21,468 nucleotides of DNA from Candidatus Kuenenbacteria bacterium CG08_land_8_20_14_0_20_37_23 (GCA_002778965.1 PEXX01000048.1:1-21468), one strand, 5' to 3'. Counted from the stretch's first letter, positions 7,461-15,966 are shown. The notes: generated from the letters alone by a model not told the origin. A program made the numbers and translations.

Positions 7461-8762
7461 ATGATTAAAAACAATGACACAAAACTAACTATGCCTAAAT
7501 TTGAAAAATATCAACAGTCTGTCAGATTTCTTGAATCTCTTTCAAATCTGCCAATACTAGATTATATGCGTAGCCAACGCAGATCATCTTTTTATTTAAA
7601 ACGCACCGCTACTTTGGTGCGAAAATTGAATATTAATCTAACGCAGTTTAAATTTATTCATATTGCCGGCACGTCTGGCAAGGGATCAACTGTCTCAATG
7701 GTCCACCAATCTCTATTGGCGGCTGGCAAAAAAGTCGGCTCATTTTATTCTCCCCATCCAACTACTTCCGTTGAAAGAATAAAAGTTGGTAAAAAATACA
7801 TCCAGTACAATGCTTTTGCCAAATTACTTGATAAAATCAAACCAATTATGGATCAGGTGGCGCTAGACGACAGGCTCGGTGGCGCCCCAAGCTATTTTGA
7901 AATTTTTTTCGCAATAGCGTTGCTTTATTTCGAAGAAAAAAAATGCGAATACGTTATTCTTGAAGTCGGATGCGGCGGAGCGTTTGACGCCACCAATATC
8001 ATACCAAGACCGCTTGTAACGGCTATCACAAATATCGGACTTGACCATACTGAAATTCTGGGCGCGACTTTAGCGGCTATAGCCAAAACAAAGTCTGGCA
8101 TCATAAAATCAGGTTCTGTCTTTATGACAACTGAAAAACGTCTGGCAATCACGTCTATTTTCAAAAAAATTTGCAGTCAAAGACAAGCTGTTTTTGTCTC
8201 ATTACCAATAAAAACAACTGATACACATGCGGCAAATTCTTTGTTAGCCGCTGAAATTTCAAGATATCTGGGCATAGATAAAAAGCATATTAAAATAGGA
8301 ATTAAGAATTCTCCTCTTCCGTGCCGTTTTGAAATTATGCAAAAAAATCCAACCGTAGTTTTGGATGGCGCGCATAATTCTGATAAAATGAAATCAACTG
8401 TTGGCAAGTTAAAAAAATTAAACTTCGGGAGATTGTTTCTAATTATCACATTGAATAAGAATAAAGACGCCAGAAAAATAATCACCTACCTGAACAAACA
8501 GCTTCCACGACAAACAAATGTCTATATAACACGCCACTTGATAGCTGAGCGCACTTGCCAGAATACCAAATTAATGTATAATCTATTCAAAAATTCAAAG
8601 AATATTAAAAAACGAATATATATTGATCCATGGCAAGCCTTAAATTCTGCCATAAAAGAAGCCACCAAAGATGATTTGATTCTAGTCACTGGATCATTTT
8701 TTTTGGCTGGTGAACTTAGAAAAAAATGGATCACCGAAAAAAAAATATTACAATTATGCTAA
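7461..8762 (+). CDS. folC: FolC-type Mur ligase family protein (folylpolyglutamate/dihydrofolate synthase)
   Basis: FolC enzymes use ATP to add glutamate to folates, and some also join dihydropteroate to glutamate. The 433-residue protein has the Mur-ligase P-loop GTSGKGS (70-76), the family segment EVGCGGAFDATN (usual form EVGLGGRLDATN), the metal- and ATP-related NIGLDHTEILG, and the second-domain motif RFEI...VLDGAHN. The C-terminal third is the usual Mur-ligase Rossmann domain. The call to the FolC family is firm; the exact substrate is not, since no other folate gene lies in the window. An alternative start at 7491 (MPKFEKY) matches the usual FolC N-terminus, but the promoter and the weak AGGA favour 7461. 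topA follows on the same strand. Confidence 0.88.
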   Translation: MIKNNDTKLTMPKFEKYQQSVRFLESLSNLPILDYMRSQRRSSFYLKRTATLVRKLNINLTQFKFIHIAGTSGKGSTVSMVHQSLLAAGKKVGSFYSPHPTTSVERIKVGKKYIQYNAFAKLLDKIKPIMDQVALDDRLGGAPSYFEIFFAIALLYFEEKKCEYVILEVGCGGAFDATNIIPRPLVTAITNIGLDHTEILGATLAAIAKTKSGIIKSGSVFMTTEKRLAITSIFKKICSQRQAVFVSLPIKTTDTHAANSLLAAEISRYLGIDKKHIKIGIKNSPLPCRFEIMQKNPTVVLDGAHNSDKMKSTVGKLKKLNFGRLFLIITLNKNKDARKIITYLNKQLPRQTNVYITRHLIAERTCQNTKLMYNLFKNSKNIKKRIYIDPWQALNSAIKEATKDDLILVTGSFFLAGELRKKWITEKKILQLC

Positions 8763-8791
8763 AAAATTAATATTAAAAATTAAATTACTCG

Positions 8792-8833
8792 TTGACGTTG
8801 CGCAAATAACATGTTTATTTACATTTTGCGCAA
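8792..8833 (+). promoter_or_regulatory. topA promoter with two 8-bp palindromes
   Basis: TTGACG (8792-8797), a 17-bp spacer and TTATTT (8815-8820) with TG one base before it form a plausible extended -10 promoter, with the start near 8827. The perfect palindrome TTGCGCAA occurs at 8798-8805, directly after the -35 box, and again at 8826-8833, over the predicted start. With one more base on each side the copies form a 9-bp inverted repeat with an 18-nt gap. The placement fits repressor binding sites; no regulator is known. Confidence 0.5.
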
Positions 8834-8855
8834 TATGAGTGACTAATTATTATTT

Positions 8856-11093
8856 ATGAAAAATCTAGTCATTGTTGAGTCTCCAACAAAAGCCAAAACT
8901 ATTGCTAAATTCCTTAATAAAGATTTTAAAATAACATCATCTTACGGCCATTTGCGCGACCTGCCAGTCAAATCACTTGGAATTGATATAGAACATGATT
9001 TTAAGCCGAAATATGTTGTCGCAAAAGATAAAAAAGCTATTGTTGATGAACTAAAAAAATTGGCGAAAAAAGCAGATACTATTTATTTTGCGACTGATGA
9101 GGATCGCGAAGGCGAAGCAATCTCATGGCATCTCGTCTATCTCCTGGGCAATGGCAAAGCAAAAATTAACTATCAAAGAATTGCTTTCCATGAAATTACC
9201 AAAAACGCTGTCCTGGATGCGATAAAACACCCACGCATGATTGATGAAAACTTGGTTGATGCCCAGCAAGCCAGACGCGTGCTTGATCGACTGGTTGGTT
9301 ACAAACTCTCACCTTTTCTATGGAAAAAAGTTGCTCGCGGACTTTCAGCCGGCCGCGTGCAATCAGTCGCAGTACGCTTGATCATTGAACGCGAGCGTGA
9401 AATACAAAAATTTCAAAGCCAGGAATATTGGGGTCTTGATGCTATTTTAGGGGCAAATAATAAAGATTTTATCGCGTCTCTCAATAAATTTGGCGGTGAA
9501 AAACTTGAAAAGCTCGTCATAAAAAATAAGCAGGAAATGGATAATATCTTGAAAAATCTTGATACGGCAAAATATGTTGTTGATAAGATAACAAAAAAAC
9601 AGATTAGTAAAAAATCACCAGCGCCATTCATGACTTCAACACTGCAACAAGACGCACACAACAAACTTGGTTTTTCGTCAAGACAAACAATGTATATTGC
9701 GCAAAATTTATACGAGGGCGTTAAAATCGGCGAAGAACAAATTGGCCTCATTACATATATGAGGACCGACTCGCTTAATCTATCAGAAACATTTCTGGCT
9801 AACGCCCGTGATTTTATATCACAAAAATTCGGCCATGAATATTTGCCGGAAAAACCAGTCCAATATAAAACAAAAGCAAAAACGGCCCAAGAAGCGCATG
9901 AGGCTATTCGTCCAACTGACGCGTCACAAAATCCCGAAGAAATAGAAAAATACCTTGACGACAAACAATATAAATTATACAAACTCATATGGCAAAGAGC
10001 TATATCCTGTCAAATGAAACCGGCTATATTAGACAGTACTATAGTAGACATCAGGGCAAGAGACGCTGTTTTCCGCTCCACAGGCTCTATTATAAAATTT
10101 GACGGGTTTCTAAAAATCTACCATGGCAATACCAAAGAAAATATCCTGCCAGACATGAAAGAAAAAGAAGAGCTACAACTCAAAAAACTGGATCCAAAAC
10201 AGCACTTTACTGAACCACCCGCAAGATACAATGATGCCAGTTTGATAAAAAAAATGGAAGAACTCGGCATCGGCAGACCGTCAACTTATGCGCCAACTAT
10301 TTCGACCATCCAAGCGAGAAATTATATTAAAAGAGAAGCTGGGCGTTTTGCTCCACAGGAAATCGCTTTCATGGTAAGCGATCTGCTAAGCGAACACTTC
10401 CCTAAAATAGTTGACTACCAATTCACTGCCAATATGGAAAACAATCTTGACGAGATTGCTAATGGTGGAAAAAAATGGATACCCGTTATAGAAGAATTCT
10501 ATGAATCTTTCAATAAAAATCTAACAAAAAAATATATGGAAATAAAAAAGGAAGATATTACCAACGATGAGACTGATGAAAAATGCGAGAAATGCGGCGC
10601 ATCTATGACAATAAAAACAGGACGCTTCGGCAAATTCCTTGCCTGTTCCAAATTCCCAGCATGCAAAAATACAAAACCTCTAACCAATAAAGGCCCGGCT
10701 AACGGGAACAAAAACGCTAATGACAACCAAGTAAAAACAGAGTCAATTGTAACAGATCTGAAATGCGAAAAATGCGGCGCTTCAATGTTAATCCGCCAAG
10801 GAAGGTTTGGCCAATTCTACGCTTGCTCCGCTTTTCCAAAATGTAAAAATACAAAAGCCCTGGACCAAGACACCGGCGTTCTGTGTCCGCAATGCAATAA
10901 GGGCAAAATTGTAATTAAAAAAACAAAATCCAAAAAAACTTTTTATGCATGCGACCAATATCCTCAATGTAGGTTTGCCCTATGGTCGCGTCCTACAGGA
11001 AAAAAATGCGAAAAATGTGGCTCGCCCATAATAAACGCCGGGAAAAACGAAGAAAAATGCTCAAATAAGGATTGCGGACAAACTAATCAATAA
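8856..11093 (+). CDS. topA: DNA topoisomerase I (type IA)
   Basis: TopA relaxes negatively supercoiled DNA by cutting one strand through a 5'-phosphotyrosine link. The 745-residue protein has the TOPRIM domain with E8 (VIVESPTKAK) and DEDREGE (D81, D83, E85), and the active-site segment GLITYMRTDS with Y301 and R303. The gate-domain motif GIGRPSTYAP lies at 471-480. The tail has four four-cysteine ribbons: C577/C580/C597/C603, C637/C640/C657/C663, C677/C680/C699/C705 and C718/C721/C735/C740. Ribbons 1 and 2 are very alike even in DNA, so one is probably a recent duplicate. The gene has its own promoter, and rel starts 9 nt after it. Confidence 0.97.
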   Translation: MKNLVIVESPTKAKTIAKFLNKDFKITSSYGHLRDLPVKSLGIDIEHDFKPKYVVAKDKKAIVDELKKLAKKADTIYFATDEDREGEAISWHLVYLLGNGKAKINYQRIAFHEITKNAVLDAIKHPRMIDENLVDAQQARRVLDRLVGYKLSPFLWKKVARGLSAGRVQSVAVRLIIEREREIQKFQSQEYWGLDAILGANNKDFIASLNKFGGEKLEKLVIKNKQEMDNILKNLDTAKYVVDKITKKQISKKSPAPFMTSTLQQDAHNKLGFSSRQTMYIAQNLYEGVKIGEEQIGLITYMRTDSLNLSETFLANARDFISQKFGHEYLPEKPVQYKTKAKTAQEAHEAIRPTDASQNPEEIEKYLDDKQYKLYKLIWQRAISCQMKPAILDSTIVDIRARDAVFRSTGSIIKFDGFLKIYHGNTKENILPDMKEKEELQLKKLDPKQHFTEPPARYNDASLIKKMEELGIGRPSTYAPTISTIQARNYIKREAGRFAPQEIAFMVSDLLSEHFPKIVDYQFTANMENNLDEIANGGKKWIPVIEEFYESFNKNLTKKYMEIKKEDITNDETDEKCEKCGASMTIKTGRFGKFLACSKFPACKNTKPLTNKGPANGNKNANDNQVKTESIVTDLKCEKCGASMLIRQGRFGQFYACSAFPKCKNTKALDQDTGVLCPQCNKGKIVIKKTKSKKTFYACDQYPQCRFALWSRPTGKKCEKCGSPIINAGKNEEKCSNKDCGQTNQ

Positions 11094-11102
11094 ATAAAAA
11101 AC

Positions 11103-12572
11103 ATGACAATTGAAAGAATACTTGAACTTATATCAAAAAAACATCCTGAAACTGATCTTACTATCGTAAAACTGGCTTTTGAATTTGCAAAAGAAGCCCA
11201 CAAAGGGCAAAAAAGGCAAAGCGGCGAAGACTATATCCAACATATTTTAGAAACCACATACAAACTGGCAGAAATGAATATTGATATACCAACTATCATC
11301 GCCGGCCTGTTGCACGATGTGCCTGAAGAAACGAAATTTACTCTTGATGAAATTAAAAAAAATTTTGGCCGCGAAGTCGCATCTTTGGTTGAAGGCATTA
11401 CGAAAGTCGGCTCCATCAAGTACCGCGGGCTTGAAAGATACGCCGAAAACTTGAGAAAAATGTTTGTCGCGATAGCAGAAGATGTGCGCGTAGTTTTCAT
11501 CAAATTCGCAGATAGAATCCACAATCTAAAAACTCTTTACGCTCTGCGGCCTGTGAAACAACAGAGAATCGCGAAAGAATCTTTGGAAATATACGCACCA
11601 ATTGCTAACCGTCTTGGAATGTCAGAGTTACAAAATGAGCTGGAAGATCTGGCTTTCCCATATGTTTATCCGGAGGAATATAAATGGGTGATTAAAATCT
11701 CAAAAAAGAAATACGAAGAACGTCGAGGAGATGCAAATAAAATTATAAAAAAAGTATGGCAAAAAATGTCTGAAATAAATCTTGTACCGCTGAGTGTCTA
11801 TGGTAGAGCCAAGCGTTATTATTCCTTATACAATAAACTCCTGCGCAAAGATATGGATATTGATAGAATATATGATTTGGTGGCATTAAGAATTATTACT
11901 AAAAACGCTGATGAATGCTACCGAGTTCTCGGCGCTATCCACTCTTTTTGGAAACCAGTAAGCGGCCGCGTCAAAGACTATATCGCTCAGCCAAAACCAA
12001 ATGGTTATCAGTCGTTGCATACAACCGTTTATTGTGATGATAAAATTGTTGAATTTCAAATTAAAACTAAAGAAATGGATGAGGAAGCTGAATGGGGGAT
12101 CGCGGCTCATTGGGCGTTTAAATCGGCATCAAACAAAAATGCGACCAGGATTCCAATTGATCCTGAAAAATTAAAATGGATAAAAGGATTGCTCAACCAG
12201 AGAGAAAAAATACAAATGCCCGAGGAATATCTGGAAAAATTAAAGATTGACTTTTTTAAACATCGCATATTTGTTTTCACTCCAAAGGGGGATGTTATAG
12301 ATCTGCCAGAAAATGCTACGCCTATAGATTTTGCCTATCATATCCATACATATATCGGTAGCCATGCCATCGGCGCGAAAATAAATACAAAAATGGCGAC
12401 TCTTGACGCTTCTCTAAAAAATGGCGACATGATAGAAATTTTAATTGATAAAAAAAGAGCAAAACCCTCGGAGGAGTGGCTCTTCACGACGCAAACGCAC
12501 CTGGCTAAAGACAAAATAAAACAAGCCCTAAAAGAAAACCGTATTGGAATATTCAGATTGTTTAACAGATAG
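11103..12572 (+). CDS. rel: Rel/SpoT-family (p)ppGpp synthetase/hydrolase, short form
   Basis: This 489-residue protein has an N-terminal HD hydrolase domain with H47, H71-D72 and D137, plus the EE pair (E75, E76) where the family usually has ED. The synthetase domain has D258 (YDLVALRII), RVKD at 289-292 (the RxKD signature of bifunctional enzymes) and E317 (VEFQIKT). A TGS domain (about 394-458) follows, and the protein ends about 30 residues later. Full-length Rel/SpoT proteins have about 730 residues, with a helical domain, zinc finger and ACT/RRM domain that are absent here. Only 121 nt separate its stop from parB, so there is no room for a lost C-terminus and the short form looks native. 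It is probably bifunctional and co-transcribed with topA. Confidence 0.93.
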   Translation: MTIERILELISKKHPETDLTIVKLAFEFAKEAHKGQKRQSGEDYIQHILETTYKLAEMNIDIPTIIAGLLHDVPEETKFTLDEIKKNFGREVASLVEGITKVGSIKYRGLERYAENLRKMFVAIAEDVRVVFIKFADRIHNLKTLYALRPVKQQRIAKESLEIYAPIANRLGMSELQNELEDLAFPYVYPEEYKWVIKISKKKYEERRGDANKIIKKVWQKMSEINLVPLSVYGRAKRYYSLYNKLLRKDMDIDRIYDLVALRIITKNADECYRVLGAIHSFWKPVSGRVKDYIAQPKPNGYQSLHTTVYCDDKIVEFQIKTKEMDEEAEWGIAAHWAFKSASNKNATRIPIDPEKLKWIKGLLNQREKIQMPEEYLEKLKIDFFKHRIFVFTPKGDVIDLPENATPIDFAYHIHTYIGSHAIGAKINTKMATLDASLKNGDMIEILIDKKRAKPSEEWLFTTQTHLAKDKIKQALKENRIGIFRLFNR

Positions 12573-12693
12573 TATTCTCAAAATACGAAAAAATAATCTC
12601 TAAAAAAGTTCCGTTTACTAAATTTTCAACTGTTGCATTAAAATTGATCATGTAATTTCGGATTTGTAATTTACTAAAAACGCATCCTAAGTC

Positions 12694-13617
12694 TTATTTC
12701 AAAATATTTTCCACTATTCCACGAAGTTCTTCATCAGAATAGTATTCTATTTCAACTAATCCTCCCGCCTCTCCTCTTTTTCTTATAGATACCCTCGTCC
12801 CTAAAATTTGCTGCAACTTGTTTTCCCAATTCTTTATCTGCGGATCTTTTTTTACCGTTCGCATATGCGGTCTGATTCTTAATTTTCTGACTTCTTGCTC
12901 AATATCTTTCACTGTTAGATTGCCAGAATGTGTTTTATTAAAAATTTTTTTTTGCTCAATTTCCGAAACTCCGAGCATAAGTTTTGCTTGGCCTTCAGAA
13001 ATTTTTCCATCAACAACTGCTAATTGAATATCTTCGGACAAATTCAAAAGCCTTAAACTATTATTCAATGTGCTACGCGCAATACCAAGTCTTTTAGCCG
13101 CGACTTCTTGGGTTAGGCTAAAATTATCAATCAACTGTTTATACGCTGCGGCTTTTTCCATTGGATTTAGATCTTCCCTCTGCACGTTTTCTACCAAAGA
13201 CAACTCTAGCTTTTCCAGCTCCCTGGCTGTTCTTACAATAACCGGCACTAAATTCAAATTCAAGGCGATCGCCGCGCGCAATCTTCTCTCTCCAGCCACG
13301 AGTTCATACTTGCCTCCCATAGTTTGAGTTACTATCAATGGTTGAATAATACCATATTGACGAATTGAGTTTTCCAGATTTTCGAGTTCTGTTTCTTTAA
13401 ATTTCTTTCTCGGCTGATATGGATTTGTATGGATTTTGCTAGGTGGAATATGTAAAATTTGATTTAATACGCCAGCCTTGGTCTTCAAAAAATAGCTGGC
13501 TTCGGCGACCGGGCCAATGGCAACACTATTTTTTTGCTCTCGATTCGGAATCAACGAACTTAAACCCCTTCCAAGAGTTCTTGTCTGTGATTGATTGTTG
13601 TAGAGAGAATGGCTCAT
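12694..13617 (-). CDS. parB: Chromosome-partitioning protein ParB/Spo0J
   Basis: ParB binds parS sites as a CTP-dependent clamp and works with ParA in chromosome segregation. The 307-residue protein has the usual basic start with GRGLSSLIP (residues 17-24), then the CTP-binding ParB N-domain with NPYQPRKKF (65-73) and GERRLRA (109-115), ENVQREDLNP (143-152), and a helix-turn-helix near 168-190 (LTQEVAAKRLGIARSTLNNSLRLL). A C-terminal dimerisation segment closes it. It lies 69 nt after parA on the same strand and converges with rel. No parS site (TGTTTCACGTGAAACA-like) was seen in the window. A promoter in the parA-parB gap may allow separate expression. Confidence 0.95.
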   Translation of the reverse strand: MSHSLYNNQSQTRTLGRGLSSLIPNREQKNSVAIGPVAEASYFLKTKAGVLNQILHIPPSKIHTNPYQPRKKFKETELENLENSIRQYGIIQPLIVTQTMGGKYELVAGERRLRAAIALNLNLVPVIVRTARELEKLELSLVENVQREDLNPMEKAAAYKQLIDNFSLTQEVAAKRLGIARSTLNNSLRLLNLSEDIQLAVVDGKISEGQAKLMLGVSEIEQKKIFNKTHSGNLTVKDIEQEVRKLRIRPHMRTVKKDPQIKNWENKLQQILGTRVSIRKRGEAGGLVEIEYYSDEELRGIVENILK

Positions 13618-13627
13618 AGAGCTTATC

Positions 13628-13656
13628 TTTATATACTACTGACGACAAAACAATAA
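13628..13656 (-). promoter_or_regulatory. Candidate internal promoter before parB
   Basis: On the minus strand TTATTG (13656-13651) precedes TATAAA (13633-13628) by 17 bp. The predicted start near 13621 would leave only about 4 nt before the ATG at 13617. Confidence 0.4.
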
Positions 13657-13686
13657 CGCGTAAAATAAAAATGTAAGTTTAAAATA

Positions 13687-14454
13687 TTAAAATGTTTCCA
13701 GCGTAATTATCTCTTTTGCTAATTTTTCATAAGCCTTGGCTCCTTTTGACTTCTTGTCATATGAAAGGATTGACCTTCTGTGCGATGGGGCTTCAGCCAA
13801 GCGAATATTCCTTGGAATTACAGTGCGAAAAATTCTGTTTGGAAAATATCTATAAAGCTCATCAAAAACTTCCTCTGTCAGCTTGTGTCTATCATCATAC
13901 ATAGTCATAAGCGCGCCGAGAATTTTGAGCTTTGGTTTCATATTGTCTCTAATCAGATTGATGGTATTAAGAAGCTGCCCTAAACCTTCAAGCGCGTAAT
14001 ACTCACACTGCACTGGTATTAATATCTCGTCAGCGGCAACAAGCCCGTTGATTGTTAAAATCCCAAGTGATGGCGGTGAATCTATGACAATATAATCATA
14101 TTCGTTTTTTACATCATTGATTATATTATACAACTTAAACTCCCTATCGTCATAAGGCACAAGCTCAATATTTGCCGCTGCTAAACTCTGATTTGACGGC
14201 GCCAGCTTCAAGCCTTCATGCACGGTCGGACGTATAATATCGCGTAAACTATAATGTCCAATAATCACGCCATAAAGACTTTCTACCATACTCTCGTGGT
14301 CTATTCCAAGTCCTGATGATGCGTTAGCCTGCGGATCAAGATCTATAAGCAAAACAGACTTGCCGTGATATGCCAAATAAGTCGCCAAATTAACAGCCGT
14401 GGTTGTTTTCCCAACTCCGCCTTTTTGATTAACAATAGAAATTACGCGGGACAT
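13687..14454 (-). CDS. parA: Chromosome-partitioning ATPase ParA/Soj
   Basis: ParA is a deviant-Walker ATPase that binds DNA non-specifically and moves ParB-parS complexes. The 255-residue protein begins with the deviant Walker A KGGVGKTTTAVNLA (K11, K16), followed by LLIDLDPQANAS (about 35-46) and the Walker B-like YIVIDSPPSLG (about 120-130). It lacks the N-terminal regulatory HTH found in many plasmid ParA proteins, so it is of the chromosomal Soj type. It starts 36 nt after rnc and precedes parB, so the three genes may be co-transcribed. Confidence 0.96.
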   Translation of the reverse strand: MSRVISIVNQKGGVGKTTTAVNLATYLAYHGKSVLLIDLDPQANASSGLGIDHESMVESLYGVIIGHYSLRDIIRPTVHEGLKLAPSNQSLAAANIELVPYDDREFKLYNIINDVKNEYDYIVIDSPPSLGILTINGLVAADEILIPVQCEYYALEGLGQLLNTINLIRDNMKPKLKILGALMTMYDDRHKLTEEVFDELYRYFPNRIFRTVIPRNIRLAEAPSHRRSILSYDKKSKGAKAYEKLAKEIITLETF

Positions 14455-14490
14455 AAATAACTGTTAATTGATCTTCCGGTTTTAAAAAAT

Positions 14491-15183
14491 TTAAAAATAT
14501 CTAGCTTTAAGCGCATTTTCCGCAGCATCCATTTGCGCTTCCTGTTTTGAAGTTCCAACCCCTTTTGCTATCAATTCGTCCTCAAGATAAATACCAATCA
14601 CAAACTTTTTATTATGATCGGGACCGCTTTCTTCAAGCACTTGATAACTTGGCGTTATTCCAACCTTTTCTTGTGATAATTCTTGAAAATTTGATTTCGG
14701 GTCAACATACAGTTTCTTTTCTATAATGCGCGGCAGTTTTGATAAAAGATTCTTGGTTATAAATTTGCTAGCCACTTCAAAACCCTGGTCAAGATAAATA
14801 GCCCCAATCAATGCTTCCATGGCATTTGCAAGAATATATCCTCTTGCTTTCGGGTTGCTATCCTTGGCTTCTCCTTTTGATAAATATAAATAATCATACA
14901 AGCCCATTTCTTCAGCCGTTTCGGAAAGCATTTTAGAATTGACAAGCGCGGCTCGCCAATTTGTCAGCTCTCCTTCAGGATTAGGATAATTGAGATATAA
15001 ATGTCTTGTGACAATGAGCTCTAAAACAGCATCACCTAAAAATTCTAGCCTTTCATTGTGCCCCAAATGGAAATTGGCGTGCTCATTAATATATGATCGA
15101 TGCACAATGGCTTCTTCTAATAATTCTTTACGATTGAAAACTACTTTAATGATTTTTTCAAGTTTATTTAATTCCTTTGGCAT
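14491..15183 (-). CDS. rnc: Ribonuclease III
   Basis: RNase III cuts double-stranded RNA, including the rRNA precursor. The 230-residue protein has the signature NERLEFLGDAVLE with E44, E47 and D51, and the second acidic cluster ANAMEALIG with E123. Position 120 is Asn where the E. coli enzyme has Asp114. A double-stranded-RNA-binding domain (about 160-228) ends the protein. Its length is normal. A strong promoter at 15198-15226 places the start about 8 nt before the ATG, with no good ribosome-binding site. parA begins 36 nt after its stop. Confidence 0.95.
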   Translation of the reverse strand: MPKELNKLEKIIKVVFNRKELLEEAIVHRSYINEHANFHLGHNERLEFLGDAVLELIVTRHLYLNYPNPEGELTNWRAALVNSKMLSETAEEMGLYDYLYLSKGEAKDSNPKARGYILANAMEALIGAIYLDQGFEVASKFITKNLLSKLPRIIEKKLYVDPKSNFQELSQEKVGITPSYQVLEESGPDHNKKFVIGIYLEDELIAKGVGTSKQEAQMDAAENALKARYF

Positions 15184-15197
15184 AAAAATTCTTTCTT

Positions 15198-15226
15198 AAT
15201 ATATCTTTTCATTATTCTTGAGTCAA
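15198..15226 (-). promoter_or_regulatory. Sigma-70 promoter of rnc-parA-parB
   Basis: On the minus strand TTGACT (15226-15221) and TATATT (15203-15198) are 17 bp apart, one of the best matches in the window. The predicted start near 15191 leaves a leader of about 8 nt. The rest of the 144-nt rnc-nusB gap is AT-rich, with an imperfect ATATATCTT/AAGATATAT repeat (near 15199-15207 and 15274-15282) and no terminator that I can see. Confidence 0.65.
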
Positions 15227-15327
15227 TTTGAGTCTTTTGAAACCTAAACTGGCTACAGAATAAATAAAGAATAAGATATATCTTTTAATTTCTAAATGAA
15301 AATTCTTAATTCAAAATTTATTTGATT

Positions 15328-15819
15328 TTAAATTGATATAATGTTATTTTTTTGATCATTATTCATCTTGTTTTTTATTTTTTCGGGCGTAATAATATCA
15401 TCTTCTTCGGTTTCAATATCTCGGAAAATAGCTCCGAGCACTCCATTTATAAATTTTCCCGAAGATTCTCCTCCGTACGCTTTGGCGATTTCTATTGACT
15501 CATTGATAACAACCTTCGGGGGTACTTCGCGCAAGAATAAAAGCTCATAAATTCCAAGACGCAAAATATTCCTATCAATAACTGTTATTTTATCAATTGG
15601 CCAATCTGGCGCATATTTGACTATATTTTCATCAATTGCCGCCATATTCTTTGTCACCCCGCGCACAAGATTCTCAACGAAAGCAAAATCTTCTAGCCCC
15701 GGGGCAAAATCACGCAAATTCCTCTCGTTCACTTCTTGGAGTTTCTGCGATCTATTATTAAAATCCCACTCAAAAAGCGTCTGCATAGCAATAGTGCGCG
15801 ATAGATGACGATTAGACAT
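15328..15819 (-). CDS. nusB: Transcription antitermination factor NusB
   Basis: NusB binds boxA RNA with NusE (S10) and supports antitermination during rRNA transcription. The 163-residue protein has the all-helical NusB fold with recognisable blocks: SNRHLSRTIAMQTLFEWDF at the start (residues 2-20), KITVIDRNILRLGIYELLF, VVINESIEIAKAYG and KFINGVLGAI near the end. About 25 polar, partly acidic residues follow the last core helix, making it slightly longer than usual. It lies in the rpmF-nusB-rnc block, fitting a role in ribosome production. I see no clear ribosome-binding site. Confidence 0.95.
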   Translation of the reverse strand: MSNRHLSRTIAMQTLFEWDFNNRSQKLQEVNERNLRDFAPGLEDFAFVENLVRGVTKNMAAIDENIVKYAPDWPIDKITVIDRNILRLGIYELLFLREVPPKVVINESIEIAKAYGGESSGKFINGVLGAIFRDIETEEDDIITPEKIKNKMNNDQKNNIISI

Positions 15820-15858
15820 AATATAAAAATTTTCAATTTTAGAACTTCAATATTTGGC

Positions 15859-15966
15859 TTATTTTTTAGTTAAAATCTGGAATAGTGTATTTACCACACG
15901 CACCTCCTCGCTTGCTGTGTCAGGCAATATAACTCGCTGATTGCTCGATTTTGTCTCAAACTGCAT
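15859..15966 (-). CDS. Candidate small protein, 35 residues, between rpmF and nusB
   Basis: An ATG at 15966 opens a 35-codon frame ending in TAA at 15859. It starts 18 nt after the rpmF stop and ends 39 nt before nusB. The product begins MQFETKSSNQRVILPD and ends with a likely amphipathic helix (EEVRVVNTLFQILTKK). The stretch is clearly richer in G and C than the AT-rich spacers around it, and its lysine tail is like that of many ribosome-associated proteins. No ribosome-binding site precedes the ATG. A GAGGAGG inside the frame could serve a shorter GTG start, giving a 14-residue peptide. I recognise no family. Confidence 0.45.
   Translation of the reverse strand: MQFETKSSNQRVILPDTASEEVRVVNTLFQILTKK

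Noticed and set aside
8798..8833. Inverted repeat after folC as a Rho-independent terminator
   Set aside because: The loop is 18 nt and no T-run follows on either strand; the spacing relative to the topA promoter fits operators better.
9413..9988. 191-codon minus-strand frame opposite topA
   Set aside because: It lies wholly within topA on the other strand, its product has no domain pattern, and the topA frame shows full family motifs over this stretch.
10577..10866. Tandem DNA repeat in the topA tail as a mobile or recombination element
   Set aside because: The similarity is explained by two homologous zinc ribbons in the coding frame; family members often carry several.
12573..13686. parS site near parAB
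   Set aside because: No sequence close to TGTTTCACGTGAAACA was found here or elsewhere in the window.
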